A stretch of DNA of 64,000 bases from positions 2,056,001-2,120,000 of the forward strand of contig OZ022501.1 in NCBI GenBank assembly GCA_963989385.1, written 5' to 3'. Under the pieces are notes generated by a model that worked only from the letters and a program-made list of their open reading frames with translations, had not been told where the DNA came from and ran no database searches. Of this stretch, positions 22,861 through 34,892 are shown piece by piece. The stretch is from Ctena decussata. Its lineage: Eukaryota; Mollusca; Bivalvia; Lucinida; Lucinidae. The stretch's first letter is position 1, and each line of letters starts with the position of its first letter. The translations under genes and the position numbers were made by a program.

Positions 22861-23727
22861 ACTCGTGTCAGATCCTCTATATATATATGGTACGTTCAGT
22901 TAAAGCAAAACGCTGAACCACTGATGATATCCAGATAAGGAAATAATGTGCACTTTATCGTTTGTGACTAGCTTTTAACTATTAATGGTCAAGCACCATC
23001 CTTGATTTCCATTTAATCTCTTAGATGACAGAATGTTCTTGAATGTATCTCAAAACCAATTAGCTTCTGTTTGCTATTTGTGTTATTTTATGTTGAAAAA
23101 ATAAACTTGTAAATATTTACATGTTTACTTGTGTATGGACCAAACTAGCAAACACACAGCTTCAATGCAAATGGTAAGGACAGATAATGACAGTTATCAT
23201 GTAAAAGTCTGTATTTAAAGCTTTACGCCTGAATATGTTTTAGAAAAAATATATTTCTTTCGGAATACTACATTAGATACATGATAATTGATATAAAAAA
23301 GTACTTTTATACGCCAAATTTGTGATTTGTGCTCAATAAAGGTCACTGGAAAGGAGAAGTTTAGAAAGTATATAAATTCGCAGGAGTCGCGGACTGCGAT
23401 TCCTGAAATAAGACGTAGAAGAGATACACACATCAATCAAAGTTAATCAGGGCAAATTATATCATGAATAATTTTAAGCCATTTCTTCAGTCGACCTCTT
23501 GACAGCAATTGGGTGAAAAGAACTCGGATGCACGGATTAGCGATTAGTGCTATTGTTCAGTTATTGGCTCCACTACTCACAAACTTGTATAACATTCTAG
23601 CAGAAACGCTTTTTAAGTCTGTGTGGCAAGCCAAACAGCTTATGGCGGCAAACTAGTCGTGAATATTCAAGAAGGGTATGCAGTGACATATCGTGTCTGT
23701 TTGCGTAAAAAATAAGTTTTCTCTAAA
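22861..23727. other. Unassigned sequence
   Basis: Nothing recognised. Confidence 0.4.
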
Positions 23728-25445
23728 TTTAAAGAGTAACTACACTTCAGGAACTGACTGAATCAGAGCCCAAACCCTATCCCCAACATCAAAGGGAAAG
23801 ATTGACAAAGACATCCCAATATAGGGATCAAACATGGTTTTTCATGTATTAACGTTTGCCAGGTCCTGAGGGAGATGTTGGAAATCGAGGCTGAAGGCCG
23901 AGGTTTTCAACATCTCCCGAGGGACCTGGCAAACGTTAATGCAATGGAAACAAATGTTTGATCGCTGTTATTGCATAAATTCTACGAATTATTCGTTAAA
24001 ATTTGAGTAAAAACTTGGCACTATATTTTGTCACCGTTTGACAGCCAACGCGCTGGTACATCTTTTTACTAATATTTATCTTCCTGGCCCGAGAGCAATC
24101 AGCTTTTCAAAATGGCTGCCATCATCCTATTCAACCCCAATATTTCGGAAAATTACCCAAGATAGCCGTTGTAGTTGATGGAAAATAGAATGCAAATTAA
24201 TCAACAAAAAGCAGATACCGTGTGCAATAACTTCCATGCAGAACAAGCCTGATCCATTCATATACCATCCTGTAGTTCTTGATTGCCGAAAGCTTGAGAT
24301 GCATGTTTTCTTTAACACTTATTTACTCTCCGTTTGGCATCGCAAGAATGTAAACAACATCGTTTTAAACCCGAGTCACGATTTGATGACGTCAGATTAC
24401 AATGGCATGATGACGTCATACAGACATACATAGGTAGCGCACCACCATTTTTTGTAATTCGACCGAAACGGGAGAGACAAAGTTGCATGGCGGATTTTTT
24501 AGTGGCCCGGCACAAGCATAATGAAAGTTCTGTCACCGTGTTTCAACAGCGCGAGAAAACCTTTGTTGAAACACGGCTTTTCGCCGGTTGATGCACGGCT
24601 GTTAATACCTCTCGGCACTGCTTTTTATGCAATAACAAACAATAAATTATAAGGGATAAGCCGAGTCAGCAGCTCTCTCCCAAATAGGTGGCAACTCAGT
24701 TATCTTTATTGAACTAAATAATTCAGACCAACAGAAGGGTTACAACAGACTAAGCAATCTATACGAAAAACATTTAACAATTATTTTTACCTATTTCTAT
24801 TTTTATTATAGAAGGGTTAAAATGAGGACACAATAAATCAAACAGCACCGAACATAAAACAAATGCAACCGCAACGAAAGTACCGCCCTGGGACGGTCAG
24901 TAATAACTACTGGGGGGTTTAAACCGGTTTTACTGGGCCCAAACCTTCACCCTCACCCTCCGCCGCGGTGCGCAAAATTAGTTGGTAGTTCAGTTCGTAT
25001 GGAGGTCCCCTAACTCATCAGAGAGTCATCACGGTCAACAATTAAAGTAAAAAGTATGCAAAGACCAGGAACTGAAACAATCAAAATCCAAATCCAGCCC
25101 TCAAACCATAGTTGGAAACAACTAAGATTACAAATAATCAAGATACAGAGAACATATGGCCAACCGAGTGAGCAGCTTGTTCCCAAAAGGTGGCCACTCA
25201 GCAACCCAAACCGAACCAAAAATAATAAGAACATACATAAGGTAAAACATCACAGAAACTCTGACACCAAAAACAGGCAACAGAGAACCACAACAGAACT
25301 ACCGCCTTGGAACGGTCAGTAATGAATTACTGGGGGGCTTAAATCGATTTTACAGGCCCAACCTCACCCTCAGTTTCTGAAGTGGTACAAAACATTTAGT
25401 TGGTTGTTCGGTTCGCATGATAACCCTCTAACTACCTACATTGGC
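23728..25445 (-). repeat. Dispersed repeat family R1, copy interrupted by a fold-back
   Basis: Reads inverted relative to the copies at 34520-34768 and 42540-42901: tttaaagagtaactac..., catcaaagggaaagattgac, aaacaataaatta, agccgagtcagcagctc, ggtggcaactcag, gaaaaacatttaac, aaatgcaaccgcaac. It is split after 23817 and resumes at 24634. The blocks ggacggtcagtaat..actgggggg occur twice (about 24892-24930 and 25309-25345). The family has no recognised protein. Confidence 0.75.
23818..24633. mobile_element. Fold-back insertion (~816 bp) nested in R1
   Basis: Comparison with uninterrupted R1 copies shows the insert boundaries. The left end is a strong palindrome (acgtttgccaggtcc...ggacctggcaaacgt, about 23849-23937). 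The interior carries tgacgtca words (24388, 24411), and the right part has a second hairpin (tttcaacag.../ctttgttgaaac). No open frame of note. Confidence 0.7.
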
Positions 25446-25535
25446 TATCTATAGGCTATGCTATCTACATTGAATTATGTTGCATACTTTAATTCAGCTG
25501 CATTCATGTGTGATTATTTCATAATGCAATATTTA

Positions 25536-25655
25536 TAGGTTATTCAATTTATATTGGGAAATATTCGGCACGAGTTCATATGGCGAAGGACGCACGAGCT
25601 TGCGAGTGCGTCTCCGCCATATGAACGAGTGCCGAATATTTCACAATATTTACAT
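25536..25655. repeat. Palindrome (aatattcggcac...)
   Basis: aaatattcggcacgagttcatatggcg pairs with gccatatgaacgagtgccgaatatt around a gcacgagc/gcttgcgagtgc centre. A sister palindrome is at about 27090-27210. Confidence 0.8.
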
Positions 25656-25835
25656 TCTTGGTGTATTTACTGAAAAGCCCTATAGTAAACCATTGGAACG
25701 TAATGTAGTTTACATTCCAATAATTACATTGAGACACGCGACGTCAATGACGTAAAAATAAACAATGGCTCTCTACAACCTGATTGGACGTCAGCAACGT
25801 CATGACGTCATGCATGCCGTTCTGCTGTTTGCAGA
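25656..25835. repeat. Dispersed repeat, reverse complement at 63650-63830
   Basis: Words ttggtgtatttactg, taaaccattggaa, acaatggctctc, ttggacgtc and gtcatgacgtc occur in reverse order and strand at 63655-63825. Contains several gacgtc sites. Confidence 0.7.
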
Positions 25836-25934
25836 AGAAACTGCGTGTACATGTTTTACTGCTTCAATTTTAGCGCTTATACAAGATTTTTCATGAAAGA
25901 CTTGATTAAAACGAATGTAAATATAAGCAATGAA

Positions 25935-26065
25935 CTTAATTTTTCTGATGTTTATCGAAGTGTAAACTACATTGGGTTACTAGCAAAGTTTACATGAACC
26001 CCTTCGGGGTTCATTCACTTTGCACGTGACCCAATGTAGTTTACACTTCGATAAACCTCAGAAAA
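25935..26065. repeat. Fold-back repeat (cgaagtgtaaactac)
   Basis: tatcgaagtgtaaactacattgg... mirrors ...ccaatgtagtttacacttcgat around cccttcggggttca. A related copy is at about 61242-61435. Confidence 0.8.
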
Positions 26066-26081
26066 ATGAAATTCATTCCTT

Positions 26082-27093
26082 AAATATAAATTCAATAACA
26101 TTTTTATTATATACATTTATCATTCATCAGCTAGTTTCAGCTGTGTTGTCTACATAAGAAATCAAAATAAATATCAGCATATCAATCCACAATTTCTTGA
26201 AATTTGAAATATCATTAGATCTATGCAGTTTGGTGTCTTCATACGTGCTAAAAGTCACACCCGACGGCGCGAAAGTGAATATGACGTTATAGAATCGAAC
26301 GTGACGTCAGTAAACAAACTATGACGTTAACAAGAAGTGAGCGCCATTTTCCAGTCCTACTCTCTGCATCTCTTAGGAAATTCTCCATTATTATTCCCAG
26401 TCCATGCCATAAAAGATTGACATATCAAAGGTAAATCATATTTGATTGTTTCTCTGCAATTTATACAGCGAAACTGACAGCAGTGTCATCATTTTACTCG
26501 GATTTTGATTTCAGCCGACAACAAAATGGCTGCCACCTTTTTATCCACTCAAAACAAAAGTAGTTCTGGTGAACGTGACTCCTTAACTCCGTGCAATATG
26601 CACTTGACTCCGTGCAATATGCAAACATTATTATATACCTAAAAAGATCCCCATTACTTTACATTGGAGTAACCGTGCAATATATTTTGCATATTGCACG
26701 GAGTCAAGTGTTCGCTGTATAAATTGCATAAGAGACAATTAAATATGATTTACCTTGATATGTCAATCTTTTAAGGCATAGTCTACGAATATTAATGGAG
26801 AATTTCCTAAGAGATACAGAGAGTGGGACTGGAAAATGGCGCCTACTTCTTGTTAACGTCATAATTTGTTTACTGACGTCACGTTCGATTCTATAACATC
26901 ATATTCACTTTCGCGCCGTCGGGTGTGACTTTTAGCACGTATGAAGACACCAAACTGCATAATGATATTTCAAATTTCAACAAATTGTGGTTTGACATGC
27001 CGAAATTTATTTTGATTTCTTAATTTGGAAGAACTGCTGAAACTAGCTGATTAATGGTAAAGGTATATAAAAAAAAGGTTATTGAATTTATAT
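26082..27093. repeat. Long inverted repeat, arms ~390 bp
   Basis: The left arm (about 26082-26473) and the right arm (about 26709-27093) are reverse complements with modest divergence: gtgtcttcatacgtgct, cgacggcgcgaaagtgaat, gtgacgtcagtaaaca and tccagtcc all reappear inverted. The ~235 bp centre carries three copies of ccgtgcaatatgca. Could form a large cruciform. Confidence 0.85.
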
Positions 27094-27235
27094 TGGTAAA
27101 TATTCGGCACTCGGTCATATGGCGGAGACGCACTCGCAAGCTCGCAAGCTCGTGCGTCCTTCGCCATATGAACTCGTGTCGAATATTTCCCAATATAAAT
27201 TCAATAACCTATAAATATTGCACGGTTACTCCAAT
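27090..27235. repeat. Palindrome, sister of 25536-25655
   Basis: tatattggtaaatattcggc... to ...gaatatttcccaatata with central cgcaagctcgcaagctcg. Abuts the long inverted repeat. Confidence 0.8.
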
Positions 27236-28018
27236 GTAAAGTGAATGGGGATCTTTTCAGGTATATAATAATCGGGAGTATACCTTTAGAAAGGGTAACT
27301 CAACTGGCAGAGCATTTATAATACTACAGAACATTAGCAATTAAACAAAAGGTACAAGTGCTGATAGCTAAACGAGTTCCTTTAAAACACAAATTCGTTC
27401 TCACATATATACTAGCTTGCAATAGATGGAATCAGTCCACAATTATTTCCCATGATTGGTTGAACACTTTCAGGATATACTTTCGCACAAATAGTTTCCT
27501 GGTTCATTGGTTTCTAAGAAGGCCAGTTTGACTGAATATCCTGCTTGCTTTAGCAAACTGAAAAGAGCCGTGGATATGCTTTTTGAAAATGTATAATTAG
27601 TTCAGAATCCCCAGCACTGGAGGTAACTAGAAGAACCGAATCACACCCTTCATAGGTGCCCCTACAGCGGCAGTTTGTCTCATAAGTTGACGGGTCATTG
27701 TTTACCGAAGAAACAGCGAAAACAGAAGCCGGGTTTTCCCTGTTGAAACTGTTTGAAAATGGTTTGTCATGCCTCAGAGACTTGAGGAAAAGAGAGAGTT
27801 CAAAGTGTCTGGGGTGTTGTGAAAAAAGTTTCATGGAAGGATGGATAATTAAACTGTATTGTAAAACTAACTGTCGTCTCATGCCAGATTCATAGATAGC
27901 CAGTCTCTATATATACATATAAGCCACCAGCAGACTAGGGGCATGTTTTAGTGAAATATAAATTACAAAATTACAAAAATCCCTCGCATGTTAACATATA
28001 GCAAATAAAAATCATAAA
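27236..28018. other. Unassigned sequence with one weak minus-strand frame
   Basis: The frame 27550-27882 on the minus strand (110 codons) contains a Cys-rich patch NCRCRGTYEGC. I recognise no family and see no supporting splice context. It could be an exon fragment or chance. Confidence 0.3.
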
Positions 28019-28256
28019 TGAGCCGCGACACGACAAAACCAACAATGTGGTTGTGCGCCCAGCGCAGACTCGAATCAGACTAGGCATCCGCCCAGTCTGA
28101 TCAGAGTCTTCGCTGTCCGCATAAAGGTAGCTTAGACCCATAGCTACCCTTTGAGCACTTAACGAAGTGTCTGATCAAACTGGGTGGCTGCCCAGGCTGA
28201 TTTGAGTCTTCTCTGGGCGCACAACCACATTGTTGGTTTTCTCGTGTCGCGGCTCA
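28019..28256. mobile_element. Palindromic MITE family A, full copy
   Basis: tgagccgcgacacg ... tcgcggctca, 238 bp, with both internal hairpins. Confidence 0.92.
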
Positions 28257-28526
28257 AATAAGTTCCCTCAAGAGCGATGAAAACATCCATAAGAAAGAAG
28301 GTGGATTAGACTACGTAGTTCCGGCTAATAACGCCGCATCAGGGACCCTGTATAGACTGCGACATTGACCTCAGTTCAGCTCCAGCAGTAAAGAATAATT
28401 TGAAATAGTATCTGTACCGATCCTATCTAATACCTAGCATATATGAAGTAGTTCCAGTTGAGGCTTTCAGAAACTCAGAAGCCAGGGCAAACGGCAACGC
28501 ATAACTTTAACGTTTGAAGACCTTAA

Positions 28527-28762
28527 TGGGCCGCGACACGACAAAACAACAATGTGGTTGTGCGCCCAGCGCAGACTCAGTTCAGCCTGGGCATCCGCCC
28601 AGTCTGATCAGAACATTTGCTGTCCACATGGAGATAGTTTAGAGCCTTAGCTACCATTTGAGCTTTTAACGAAGACTCTGATCAAACTGGGCAAAGGTTT
28701 AGGCTGATCTGTGTTTGCACTGGTCGCACAACCACTTTGTTGGTTTTGTCGTGTCGCGGCTC
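28527..28762. mobile_element. Palindromic MITE family A, full copy
   Basis: Starts tgggccgcgacacg and ends gtcgcggctcc. About 270 bp after the previous copy, in a spacer without shared repeats. Confidence 0.9.
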
Positions 28763-29683
28763 CAGTTTATCTTGACAGACGGAACAGAAATCCTCGAAAT
28801 ACCTCAAATGACAAGGGATAATAAGTGCACTATATTTATCAGGGCATACAATTGATTTGCGCTATAATTCATGATTTGTTTACTCAAAACAAATAATTTC
28901 TTAATAAAACTGACGGCGCCATTGAATTAATCCGGAAAAATAACTCTGTTTACATCATTGACGGTTCCTTTGGGGTTTCTGTTATTCCACGCCTAGTCAG
29001 CTTCTTTCCAGTCATCGGTTAAATTGCTCTGCTATGATTTCTCTGAAACAATTACTTAGAAATCAGCAATTATTACTTTTATATGAAATAAAAGGCATTG
29101 CGTAAATAATGAGTGATTGTAGTTTGAGTGGTGTCACGTGATATGGCATCTTACGGCATGTGCGTACTTCTTTGCGTGAACAAATAATAGATCCTTGGAA
29201 ATTTAGACGTACATTGTAGAAAAATACAAAGGCGTGAACAGTCTTTGGGATGTACAGGCTGGTATGAGTATTTGCTGTTCGCACATGAACCAAAGAGTGC
29301 CTAGCCCTTTTATTTTTATTTATGAAGTTGCACTCCGGCACCCAGTTGTGCCGCACGAAATAAAAGAAAAGGTGTCGTATTACGTGCGAACAGCTTCACA
29401 CAGTTCCATCAAATTATTTTAAAATGCTCTTAAAACAAACGTACTGTCAACAGAGAATCAGCTTTCAATCCTAAGTGATGCTAATTTTGTCTTACATGTA
29501 TTTTTGAAATGTTGCATGCGAATGGTTTACTTTTTGGGGGTACAAAATAAACGGATGGTAAACGCGAATTTCACAGATCTGTTGAAATGCGATGAAATGT
29601 GGTCGGATTTTTCACACGTGTGAAAAATGGTCTAAGTGAAAATAAGCCTCAAGAAGATTTCCAGTATCAGTACTTTCAGTCCA
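28763..29683. other. Unassigned sequence
   Basis: Nothing recognised; short frames only. Confidence 0.4.
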
Positions 29684-29904
29684 GGGGCCGTATTTATAAA
29701 ACGACTTAAGTGGTTGCTATGCTGTTGCTAAGGCTAAATATCTTTGAAGGAGATATCCTACAACTATGAAATTTGCTCTGGAGGAACAGTCTTTTTCAGA
29801 CTGTTCATCCAGAGAAAATTTCATAGTTGTAGGGAATCTCCTTCATAGAACTTCAGCCTTAGCAACAGCATAGCAACCACTTAGGTCGTTTTATAATACG
29901 GCCC
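29684..29904. mobile_element. Palindromic MITE family B, copy 3
   Basis: ggggccgtatttataaaacg ... acgttttataatacggccc-type arms with centre cagtctttttcagactg. Confidence 0.9.
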
Positions 29905-30650
29905 AGGCTCTTAGGTAATAACCGTCACTTTTTAAGGTCCTGTCGGCATGCGTCTTTTGCCACAGGCATGTAAAATGCGATGTGGGGAAATTCGACAAAG
30001 CTGCTAAGTTAAGGCGACATACTTCTAGGTACAAACTACTATTTCAGACTGATTGTACCATGCGTGTACACGACGTCGAAATGACGTCGATAAGACGTCA
30101 TTTCGTCGCATCGATGTCAGTGCGACGTCATGATGACGTCATGTACCTGCTTGATATAGTGGGTGATAAGAAATTGCAACTCCTGCTTATACTAACTTTT
30201 TTGCGAGCTGCGCAGTGATTTTAAGGTCCCTCGTGTTATAAATACACAGTAAGAGAAAACGCAAATAGGCATTTGCTATTAATGCGCGAGGGTGTCTCCT
30301 GTCACATGGAAAAATTAAAAGGACAAAGGACAATGCTTTGATATTAAAGAAATTATTCTCTTAGGAATGACAGAAATGCTTTAGCCGAAGAATGAGCAAT
30401 CATTTATGAGAAAGGGTCATTCTGTGGTCAGTTCCAAATCAAGTTGCTAAGCTTTCCTGCAAATGGTTTTCTTTTCCAAGCTGATGGTGAAATTAAAGAC
30501 GTATACATCAAAGACAGAATTGATTCACTCAGAGTAAGTGACGGGATAATAACAACAGACTATCTTAGGATTAATTCGAGAAACATACCATATGCTTAAA
30601 TCTTCGACACCAGCAAGTCAGTGAACATGCTTGAGGCATGCTGTAATCGT
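29905..30650. other. Unassigned sequence with a GACGTC cluster
   Basis: Five gacgtc sites lie between about 30070 and 30140, one within a full tgacgtca. Otherwise nothing recognised. Confidence 0.5.
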
Positions 30651-30679
30651 TATTTAGAATATTTTTTGCCCGCAGAAAC

Positions 30680-31190
30680 TACTAATTCCATTGTTGTTGT
30701 TTTTTAAATTTAGAATGCTTTTTGTCCTCATTTCTTGTTAAATAAAGGATTCTTTTTGCGGCCAAAACGCATCCTTATCGAAGACAAATTCTACAGGCAT
30801 GCTGACTTATGTGAACAAAAAAATTGATTAAAAACATCTGCAGACATTCACGGTGATTTTTGTGTTAAAAAGCATCCTCGGTTTAAAAAAGTCTGCAGTC
30901 CTTGTTTTATATTTTTTATGAAAAAAACACACCCTCAACTTGAAAACAATCTTCGGACATTGTAATTATTACGGACAAAAAGCATATGCAATTTGAATAA
31001 AAAATCTGTGTGCATGGAGATTTTTTTGCAGACAACAATCGTTAACAGTTAAAAATAAATGTCTTCGGACATGGTGTTGTTATTTTTTTTTTTTTTTTTT
31101 TTTTTGACAAAAGCATCCTCGATTTAAAAATTCTACGGATATTGTTATTTATGTCATGTGCATCCTCATTTCAAAGACGTTTGCGACTGT
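30680..31190 (+). repeat. Degenerate tandem repeat, ~80-90 bp period
   Basis: Recurrent words: aaaaagcatcctcg, ttaaaaaagtctgc, ggacattgttattt. A T20+ run sits at 31084-31105. Units are strongly diverged, with perhaps six copies. Confidence 0.6.
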
Positions 31191-31404
31191 TATTTATGTG
31201 CCGCCGCAACAGTTCGGATTCGCAAAAAATCGGCCATTGAGAAAATTGCGACCATTAGGCACCGTTATAGACGACATCTGTTTGTTTACTGGAGTAATAC
31301 AAAAATATGTATCATTCAGATGATCAGCTTCATTGCCATAGCTCTTAACGTTTTTATGGTAAGATGGTAGGACTGCGAAAGAGTTTACAATATACTGGGC
31401 AAAC

Positions 31405-31645
31405 TGAGCCGCGACACGACAAAAACCAACAAAGTGGCATGTGCGCCAAGCAAAAACTCAAATCAGCCTGGGCGGCCGCCCAGTCTGATCAGAGTGTTTG
31501 CTGCGCGCTTAAATGGTAGCTAAGGCTCTAAGCTACTTCCATGCGGACAGAGAAGACTGTGATCAGACTGGGCGAATGCCCAGGCTATTCCGAGTCGTCG
31601 CTGGGCGTACATGCCACTTTTTTGGTTTTGGCGTTTCGCGGCTCA
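31405..31645. mobile_element. Palindromic MITE family A, copy
   Basis: tgagccgcgacacg ... gtttcgcggctca. Arms more diverged than in neighbours (caaaaactcaaatcagcc). Confidence 0.88.
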
Positions 31646-31872
31646 GATTTAATGGCGTGCAAGGACTATCGCGTTTTTTACTATATTTTACTGACCGCTC
31701 CTATTTCTAAACGAAGTGTAATGCCAATTTATAGGTTCTCAATCAAAAGACAATGCCATGTCTCTATAATTTAGGTCATCTTATTTGATAGCAGCATACA
31801 GTGTTATTACCTGATAATACCTCAATTTGGACTCCTGGTGAATAATAAACTGTCCATCTGAAAAATAAATTT

Positions 31873-32075
31873 TGAGCCGCAATGCGACAAATCCGTCAAA
31901 GTAGCATGTGCGCCAGCGGAGACTCAAATCAGCCCAGGCATCTGCCCAGGCTGACCAGAGGCTTTGCTGTCCGCTTCAGTGCAAAGCAAAGCCTTTGATC
32001 AGGCTGGGCGGCTGCCCAGGCTGATCTGAGTCTTCGCGTTGCTCACATGCCACTTTGTTGGTTTTGTCGTGGCCC
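31873..32075. mobile_element. Palindromic MITE family A, shortened copy
   Basis: tgagccgcaatgcgac ... ttttgtcgtggccca. The central loop is shortened. Confidence 0.82.
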
Positions 32076-33000
32076 ATATAATTTTGTCCATTAAGGCCAC
32101 CCTTGAAGATATTCTAAAAGGTTTGCTCTTTTAAAGCGTCTCTGACCAACGGATATTAGCTTATCGTGAGAAAACTTGTCTTGTAGCATATCCCAACTGC
32201 CAATATCAAGACCAACATGCGAGCATGCCATGTTGGTCAGGGTATGTACAGTTCACCAATTATAGTATATCTTCTGCATTCTATATACCGAAGAAGGCAA
32301 AAGTTATTGCGTGCACAGGCTTGCCTTGGTATGTACAGTCTCATATGCCCTAAGCAAGCAGTGACTAGGAATCGAGAACAATCTGTTTATTTCAACTTTA
32401 GTCTCTCTATATTAGTGATGGCGGAAAAAGAAACTGCGGACAAGGAAGTCAAAATTGTTGTGTCAGTTTTTTTTTTTGAGACGAAAGTCTGACAAGTGAA
32501 GTGAAATATGTTGCACATAAGCTTTACACCAAAACTTGAAAGAACAAAGTGAAAAGCTTCATCAAGAGATTTGCTTTTGAAACAAATATACACAAAAATG
32601 AAAAGCAAGCGATATTGAAATTTGAGGGAAACACGACCGTATGTGTGCTTGTAATTGAAACTATTATGTTATGGCCATCGTCTTTCCTACTTGTGCGATG
32701 TAAATGGTGACTTCAGCGAAAACGTCTGATTACAGGCATACGAATAAATTTGATAACTAAACGAATCCAGTGCTTATCATTATGAGACTTATTTCAAGAA
32801 CCATTATTTCGTTGAGCTGCGTTTGGTCCCTGATTATACTATTCGGTCAGCATATGATAGTGTTTGCACGGTTTGGTTTCATGAAACAAAGGTAGAATCT
32901 CTCATGTGAGAAAGGCAAATGGTTTGTTTCTTGGCGGTGACAAACTCATTTTACAAGACATTGTTCAGTGCATCTGTATTTTTTTCTTTTGACAGTATAG
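32076..33000. other. Unassigned sequence
   Basis: Small palindrome accaacatgcga/gcatgccatgttggt at about 32210-32238. No gene. Confidence 0.4.
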
Positions 33001-33004
33001 AGAG

Positions 33005-33250
33005 GATCTTACACGAATGGTCATTTCAAATGACCACGAGTGTAAGATTCTGTTTATCATATGACCCTTAAAAACGGGATTTTAACGCCTTCAAACTGAA
33101 CATTATTTCAATAAGAAAACGCATTGTTGACACGGACGTTGTCAATGACGTTACGGTACGTACCAAAGTGTTATTTTACGTGTGGTCATACGTATTTTAT
33201 GAAACGACGTTATCCTCTGAAAAACAGCGACGTGATATGATAAATGCTAT
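33005..33250. repeat. Dispersed repeat, reverse complement of 22640-22800
   Basis: Opens with a palindrome atcttacacgaatggtcatt/aatgaccacgagtgtaagat (about 33008-33050). The rest mirrors the 22.6 kb repeat. Confidence 0.75.
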
Positions 33251-33469
33251 TTCAAACTTGCAATGTTCTCACTGCTTCCAAGACATCAGACCAGAAATTG
33301 CGTCCACGGATATCTTATATCTTAGATAAGGAAACTAGAAAATTGTGTCTGTAAGACACTAATGATGCCCCCGTGCAGCGCCTGTCACAGGACATGTGTA
33401 CATCCCTAAAGGACCTTTCAAGCACAAATGCTATTTACAAAGAATCACCTGAAAACATTTCACAAACTT

Positions 33470-34198
33470 TATACCCTACAGTGCAAAATGCAGCCCAAAA
33501 TGACTAAGTTTAAAAGGCCATAATTCCTTCAGAATTATTTTTTTCCTATCATAACCAACATGCACATCTTCACTGTGTCCACAACAAGTTTCTAATGTCT
33601 GAAAAACAGCCAATGAAAATTGTGGGAGGAGTTGATAACACAAAGTACTTACCCTACAATGCAAACATATGCCTAAAATGACTAAGTTCAAAAGGCTATA
33701 ATTCTGTCAAAATTAATTCTAGCTCCAACAAGAACCCACATGCACATCTCCAATATGTCCATAGTGTGTATGCAAAGTTTGGAAAAGATCGATTGAAAAC
33801 TAAGGGAGAAGTTGATTACACAAACTACATACCCTACAATGCAAAAATTTGCCTAAAATGACTAAGTTCAAAAGGCCGTAATTCTGTCAAAATTAATTCT
33901 AGCTCCAACAAAAACATACATGCACATCTTCAATATGTCCACAACATGTATGCAAGGTTTGAAAAAGATCCATTGAAAACTGTGGGAGGAGTTGATTACA
34001 CAAACTACATACCCTACAATGCAAAAATTTGCCTAAAATGACTAAGTTCAAAAGGCCGTAATTTTGTCAAAATTAATTCTAGCTCCAACAAAACCCCACA
34101 TGCACATCTTCAATATGTCCACAACATGTATGCGAAGTTTGAAAAAGATCCACTGAAAACTGTGGGAGGAGTTGATTACACAAACTCTATACCGTAAA
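33470..34198 (+). repeat. Tandem array, 180 bp period, 4 units
   Basis: accctacaatgcaaa occurs at 33651, 33831 and 34011, with a first degenerate unit from about 33470. Unit words: gcctaaaatgactaag, ttcaaaaggccgtaatt, cacatgcacatctt, gtgggaggagttgat. The last units are nearly identical. Confidence 0.92.
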
Positions 34199-34202
34199 GT
34201 GT

Positions 34203-34245
34203 GACGAACGGACGGACAGACAGACGGACGGACGGACAGACAGGA
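34203..34245 (+). repeat. GACG/GACA simple repeat
   Basis: gacggacggacagacagacgg-type run at the array edge. Confidence 0.85.
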
Positions 34246-34519
34246 GCAAATCTTAATGCCCCCTGACTATCGTCACGGGGGCATAATAAAAAGGTTTCAA
34301 ATCAGGCGAATTGGAAGGATTGTGTGTTTAACAAAATTAGCTGAATATAAGCATAGGGGTGACAGTGAGATATACAAAAGTGAATATTAGTGTCATAGAA
34401 TCTGAGGGACTTACATGTAAAGATGTGAGTATCGGCATTTAACTGATAATCAGCATTGTACTGATAATGAGACATAAAGATGTGAGAAAGTTGAGTTCTG
34501 ATCTGAGATATACAGACTT

Positions 34520-34768
34520 GTAAAAATAGTTGTTAAATGTTTTTCGTATAATTTGCTTAGTCTGTTGTAACCCTTCTGTTGGTCTTAATTATGTAGTTCA
34601 ATAAAGATAGCTGAGTTGCCACCTATTTGGGAAAGAGCTGCTGAATCGCCTTATCACTTGTAATTTATTGTTTGTTGGGATGTCTTTGTCAATCTTTCCC
34701 TTTGATGTTGGGGACAGGGTTTGGGATCTGATTCAGTCAGTTCCTGAAGTGTAGTTACTCTTTAAAGT
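34520..34768 (+). repeat. Dispersed repeat family R1, plus copy
   Basis: gttaaatgtttttcgtataa ... gaagtgtagttactctttaaa, nearly identical to 42650-42901 and mirrored at 23728-24760. Confidence 0.85.
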
Positions 34769-34892
34769 TGATGAAAGTTGGCTTGTGTGTCGCTGGATTC
34801 AGTCAAGATAACTTATTGTAATACAGATATAACTTCACGATACAGTGCAGTACGAATACGGGTGAGTATCATTGCACACAACGAATTGAATT

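Larger units (their letters stand above)
33365..34284. mobile_element. Element bounded by atgcccccgtg inverted ends with a 180 bp array
   Basis: atgcccccgtg at 33365-33375 is mirrored by cacgggggcat at 34274-34284. Between them are a short unique part, a tandem array of exact 180 bp period, and a GACG-rich run. No coding. The layout resembles bivalve MITEs with central tandem repeats, but the TSD could not be fixed. Confidence 0.6.

Noticed and set aside
24334..24591. 85-codon frame near the fold-back at 24.4 kb
   Set aside because: Lies inside the nested insertion, overlaps another frame on the opposite strand, no motif.
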